Source of the DNA: Spirochaetales bacterium
GTDB taxonomy: Bacteria > Spirochaetota > Spirochaetia > SZUA-6 > JAFGRV01
DNA: 64,000 nucleotides
Assembly: GCA_016930085.1 (NCBI GenBank)
Contig: JAFGHO010000029.1
Coordinates: forward strand, 17,481-81,480
Direction of reading: 5' to 3'
Under the pieces are notes generated by a model. It was given only the letters and a program-made list of their open reading frames with translations. It was not told the origin of the DNA and ran no database searches. Made by a program: the position numbers and the translations under genes. How positions within the stretch are numbered: the stretch's first letter is position 1; each line of letters begins with the position of its first letter. Shown piece after piece: positions 60,862-64,000 of the stretch.

Positions 60862-62083
60862 CCAGGGTTTTCCTCCTTGAGTTCTCAGTCACGCATACCC
60901 GCGGATCGTCGATCGTTTTTGCATTTATTTTATCTAACACCGGTTCACCGTCAATAAATACCTTTTCAATAAAAGGAACACCCTCCGCTTCACTGACAAT
61001 CATCATATCGGCCTTTTTCCCTTCTTCTATCGAACCGATATCATGGGCGAGTCCAACTGCGCGGGCCGGGATAAGGGAAACCATGTTAACGGCACGGGGT
61101 AACGGTATGCCGTATATACGGTATAGTGCGAACACGGAAAACAGCATACCGGGTGCATAATAATCCGAACAAATAATGTCTGCCGCATCCTCTTTGACGG
61201 CCTCAATCGCACTCAGATTTCCGGATGTCGATTTTCCCATAATAATATTCGGGGCTCCGACGGTGACATACAATCCGGCAAGCTTTGCAGCGTATGCCGT
61301 TTCAATATCAACAGGGAACTCGCTTATTCGTACTCCAAGTGATTTCATTTTTTGCACCTTTTCAACCGAATCATCGTCATGGGAGGCCATCGGTATTTTA
61401 TTATACCTGCTTGCCGAAGCAAGCACCCTTATATGACGTTCGATATCATCACTTGAATGTCTCGTCTTTTTTTCCGCTATTATTTTCTCTATTTCTTCAA
61501 ATTTAAGTTTAAACTCACTTTTCATATACCGGAAAAAATAGGAAGAATTTCTGTATTGGCCCTGTCCCGGCGTATGATCCATAAGGGAGACCAGATGAAC
61601 GGCACCGTCAGCCATCAGTGAAATGATAAGCGGGCAGTGTTCCGGTTCCGTGATATCGTATCTGGCATGGAAATAATGTCGAAGCGGGTCATGGCGTTTC
61701 AATACAAGTAATGAACATATCATCTCTTTCAGATTATTCTGTGATTTGAAGCCCGCCCTTCCTTCTATAAATGATATCGAATGGAAGATGGTCGTGATTC
61801 CGTGATTGATAAGCCTCGAACAAAAAGCATAAAAAGCGAGTGCAAATGGAAAATCGGTGTGAGGCCGCGGCTGAAGTTCCTTTTCCAATCCGTCATTATG
61901 AATATCGATAAATCCGGGCAGCAGCCATTTCCCGCAAGCGTCGATATGACCGGGCAGCGGCAGACAGTTGTCATTATCTTCAATAATTCTTTCGATTCTT
62001 CCGTCATAAATCAATACCGTGCCGTTCTCGATTATACCACACGGTGTGACAATCCGGGCATTATAAATGGTCTTCTCATTCAT
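60851..62083 (-). CDS. Second PhnM paralogue
   Basis: PhnM-like amidohydrolase of 410 residues from ATG 62083, which has GGGAGG upstream (an ATG at 62122 is unsupported). It shares LLPGFIDIHNDGLEKEL, LMDHTPGQGQYR, ASHDDDS and VTVGAPNIIMGKSTSGN with PhnM at 46740-47900, but differs in many positions. Carrying two PhnM genes is unusual. The second could act on a different 5-triphosphate or on the same intermediate under different conditions. It heads the downstream unit phnM2-hexapeptide-PHP-phosphatase. All metal-binding His/Asp motifs appear intact. Confidence 0.9.
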   Translation of the reverse strand: MNEKTIYNARIVTPCGIIENGTVLIYDGRIERIIEDNDNCLPLPGHIDACGKWLLPGFIDIHNDGLEKELQPRPHTDFPFALAFYAFCSRLINHGITTIFHSISFIEGRAGFKSQNNLKEMICSLLVLKRHDPLRHYFHARYDITEPEHCPLIISLMADGAVHLVSLMDHTPGQGQYRNSSYFFRYMKSEFKLKFEEIEKIIAEKKTRHSSDDIERHIRVLASASRYNKIPMASHDDDSVEKVQKMKSLGVRISEFPVDIETAYAAKLAGLYVTVGAPNIIMGKSTSGNLSAIEAVKEDAADIICSDYYAPGMLFSVFALYRIYGIPLPRAVNMVSLIPARAVGLAHDIGSIEEGKKADMMIVSEAEGVPFIEKVFIDGEPVLDKINAKTIDDPRVCVTENSRRKTLDVI

Positions 62084-62190
62084 CGTCGCACCTCCCGCCA
62101 AACATTTTTTCAACCAAAACATTATGGCTTTGTTAGGGTTTAATTATTTCTTTATGGAGCTAACAATCCATTTCCCATTTATTCCTTATT

Positions 62191-62223
62191 TCAGCTTGCT
62201 GCCTTTTCTCAGCTTGCTGCCTT
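62191..62223. repeat. Tandem 15-bp direct repeat with 18-bp period
   Basis: TCAGCTTGCTGCCTT occurs at 62191-62205 and 62209-62223. On the minus strand it encodes the C-terminal K-A-A-S-stop of the GNAT gene twice in the same frame, so the last codons and stop were duplicated. Confidence 0.7.
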
Positions 62224-62889
62224 GACACGCTGAGATATCTTCGACTCGAAAAGATCTTTCATGCCCCCGAGAAGTGCCTCATAAAACACATTCCGCCTGT
62301 CACGAAACTTCATGTACGCTTTCAGAATATCCAGTACCATGATGATGCGTTTACAGGAACAATTGAGTTCCCCGTGAACATGTTTACCGATTACTTCGAA
62401 ACCCAGTAATCTGGTATGGAACCGGAATGGGGAATGTTTTTCTCCTTCAAACACGTCGGTAATAAAATGCGTATAATTATTGCTGACAACCTCTCTAACC
62501 CCGGCGCGCATAAGCTGCATCGCGACCCTGATGTCTTTCCGGTACCGTGGCAGTATCATGAACCCGCCTATCTCCACGAATTTCCCGATCGATTCCAGCT
62601 TCTTGAGGTCTACTCCTTCGTTCAGCGATACCTCGTATTCGTCCGGGAGTTCGAGCGGCGGATCATACAGTAGCCGGAGAAGCCCGGCGGGATTATCATA
62701 GACACTTGCGATAAACCAGGAGACTTTCGGATTACTGGCCAGTTCGCCGTCCCCGATATGTTCCTCGATCGAGGCTATCCATTTCTTTTCTTTCAGTTAG
62801 ACCGCGGCGATAATTTTTTTTTGCCCGCTCGATATCCTCCGAGTTATCGATTTTTTCACCATGACTCTCTTTGTTCTTTTGCTCATCAT
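62209..62889 (-). pseudogene. GNAT-fold acyltransferase (OlsB/FeeM-like) interrupted by an in-frame TAA
   Basis: From ATG 62889 (AAGGAGGGC upstream) the frame reads MMSKRTKRVMVKK...IIAAV, then TAA at 62799-62797 (codon 31), then continues open for 195 codons to TGA at 62209. The latter part includes KKWIASIEEHIG, KVSWFIASVYDNPAG, FVEIGGFMILPRYRKD, HFITDVFEGEKHSPF and RLLGFEVIGKHVHG, the layout of GNAT enzymes that use long-chain acyl donors, such as OlsB or N-acyl amino acid synthases. The ribosome binding site and frame agreement show that this was one gene. No good start lies after the TAA; a GTG at 62577 gives only the C-terminal half. It follows the PlsC-like gene by 20 bases. Confidence 0.6.
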
Positions 62890-62909
62890 TGCCCTCCTTA
62901 ATTTATATA

Positions 62910-63734
62910 TTATATAATCCGCCGTAATGAAGACGGCGGCGCCTCTTCCCGATAGGGATATTCCTTCCCCGACAAATCCGAAATCATTTTCATGATACGA
63001 TACGTTATTTTGTTTCGCAGGTACCGCGTTATGATGTTTTTCTCGTTTTCACGCAGGAAACGACATTCCGTCTCCGCATGCTTCAGCGCCAATTCTTCAC
63101 TGAAATCAATCGGATCTCCTATCCGAATTTTAACTCTATCGATATTTGATATTCTTTTTTTACGCCGGATGTTCGAATAACAGAGACCTATCGGAACCAC
63201 CCTGACCCCCGACTTCATGACAAGATGGCCGATTCCGGTTTTCGCCTTTTTCAACCGCTTTGGATTGGCGTTTCTGGTTCCTTCAGGAAAAATACCGATG
63301 CTGTGTCCGAGAGCAAGAAGAGACAGGCACCGTTCAATCACCATCCCCTTTTCTTCACATTTTCTCTTTTCCATGAATTTATATTTTCCCGGTTTGGAAT
63401 AAGCGTATACCGGATCGATATGGCTTATAAGCCATCCGACAACAGGCACATATTGAAACATCCAGTCGACGACAAAATGTATTTTTGCACTGTTGCGCAG
63501 GAACACAAGCAGAGCCGCGATTATCAATGTTTCGATGTAATTGTTATGGTTCAAGGCAACTATAACCGGTTCGTTGATGTTCTTGATCACTGTTCGATTT
63601 TCTACGCTTCTGATCAAAAGACCTAATGTATTCAAGATAATCTTCACATAGAATCGTTGCTTATTGTTTAAATATTCTCTCTTCGAACGAGGTATCGTGT
63701 AATTATGACAATGAAATTCGTTACGGATCTTCAT
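62910..63734 (-). CDS. PlsC-like acyltransferase (1-acyl-glycerol-3-phosphate type)
   Basis: Membrane-associated acyltransferase of 274 residues. The catalytic block is VALNHNNYIETLI, where the usual HX4D reads HX4E, followed by GIFPEGTRNANP and GVRVVPIGLCYSN. A hydrophobic segment near residues 90-110 could anchor it. Together with the GNAT-like gene downstream it resembles the olsA/olsB pair that makes ornithine lipids, phosphorus-free membrane lipids useful in phosphate limitation, as would phosphonate use. The link is inference. The Asp-to-Glu change in the active site is unusual and may affect activity. Confidence 0.8.
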   Translation of the reverse strand: MKIRNEFHCHNYTIPRSKREYLNNKQRFYVKIILNTLGLLIRSVENRTVIKNINEPVIVALNHNNYIETLIIAALLVFLRNSAKIHFVVDWMFQYVPVVGWLISHIDPVYAYSKPGKYKFMEKRKCEEKGMVIERCLSLLALGHSIGIFPEGTRNANPKRLKKAKTGIGHLVMKSGVRVVPIGLCYSNIRRKKRISNIDRVKIRIGDPIDFSEELALKHAETECRFLRENEKNIITRYLRNKITYRIMKMISDLSGKEYPYREEAPPSSLRRII

Positions 63735-63919
63735 ATCAATACCATGACGATTATCTTTAGCATATATTAAGACGAATATTTAAATACTATGTTAACAGTT
63801 TATAAAATTAGTATTAATATTATGAATATAGCCTGGGTACATGGACAAAACATACAATATAGTAAAGAAACAATAAGTGAACGAAGGAGGTACAACCTTT
63901 GAAAAAAAATAAAACTGTC

Positions 63920-63961
63920 CAGGGTAATCATATTCCCCAGTCAGGGTAATCTGAATTCCCA
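63920..63961. repeat. Two imperfect 22-bp direct repeats, possible IS end
   Basis: Copies begin CAGGGTAATC at 63920 and 63942 and share ATTCCCCA/ATTCCCA ends at 22-bp spacing. Tandem short repeats of this type are found near the ends of IS21-family elements. The window stops before any transposase, so this is only a possibility. A GGAGG at about 63886 before TTG 63899 opens a peptide of only about 16 codons. Confidence 0.4.
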
Positions 63962-64000
63962 CCCCCTTCAGAACAAGAAAATCATGCACCAAAAAAAATA

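Noticed and set aside
1..64000. CRISPR array, rRNA genes or prophage
   Set aside because: No evenly spaced repeats, rRNA-like sequence or phage structural genes were seen on either strand.

Overview
The window is a stretch of bacterial chromosome of moderate G+C content, densely coded and split between both strands. No rRNA or single decisive marker fixes the taxon. A FliG/MotA-like fusion gene, a PilZ-like protein, a MoxR-DUF58-transglutaminase set, a ferredoxin-fused EtfA and an anaerobe-like acyl-CoA dehydrogenase/Etf operon would suit a free-living anaerobic or facultative bacterium, possibly a Spirochaetota member. That placement is inference and not firm.

Layout. 0-7 kb: an exported family-2 glycoside hydrolase behind a PilZ-like gene, then a NeuB-like synthase/Nudix pair. 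7-14 kb: serS, a MITE-like element, proC, and an operon of MoxR ATPase, DUF58 protein and a transglutaminase-fold membrane protein whose catalytic Cys is Ser. 14-23 kb: YjbQ, then a MarR-TolC-ABC-ABC-HlyD drug-export operon and a MATE pump. 23-34 kb: tRNA-Ala(GGC), an unrecognised 538-residue protein, lspA, a Nif3-like protein, acyl-CoA dehydrogenase-EtfB-EtfA with a Lon-like protease, and a GHKL-HDOD regulator with a glutaredoxin.

34-45 kb is an accessory region. It has a beta-lactamase-fold lipoprotein, an AbiE-like regulator/nucleotidyltransferase pair, and the remains of a type I restriction-modification locus (XRE regulator, first 33 codons of hsdM, a frameshifted AlbA/ATP-binding gene, an hsdR tail). 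Beside it lies a soluble protein joining a FliG C-terminal domain to a MotA cytoplasmic-loop-like segment. It also holds a fused membrane/spermidine-synthase-like protein and broken radical-SAM and glycosyltransferase genes.

45-64 kb is mainly phosphonate use. Import is by PhnCDE. The C-P lyase core and helpers lie in the order phnH-I-J-K-G-L-M. A second PhnM, a PHP-family phosphoesterase, an inositol-monophosphatase-like enzyme and a hexapeptide protein may replace PhnN/PhnP. The two halves are separated by a response regulator-cyclase and a GNAT gene. Upstream are an acyltransferase pair (a PlsC-like gene and an interrupted GNAT gene) that could make an aminolipid.

Two cross-cutting signals stand out. 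First, several stand-alone genes (serS, neuB-like, Nif3-like, probably the PilZ-like gene) have promoters whose predicted start site falls on or one base before the ATG, so they look leaderless. Second, three genes in the 43-63 kb part are interrupted by one in-frame stop codon each; one amber replaces a conserved Trp and another probably does.
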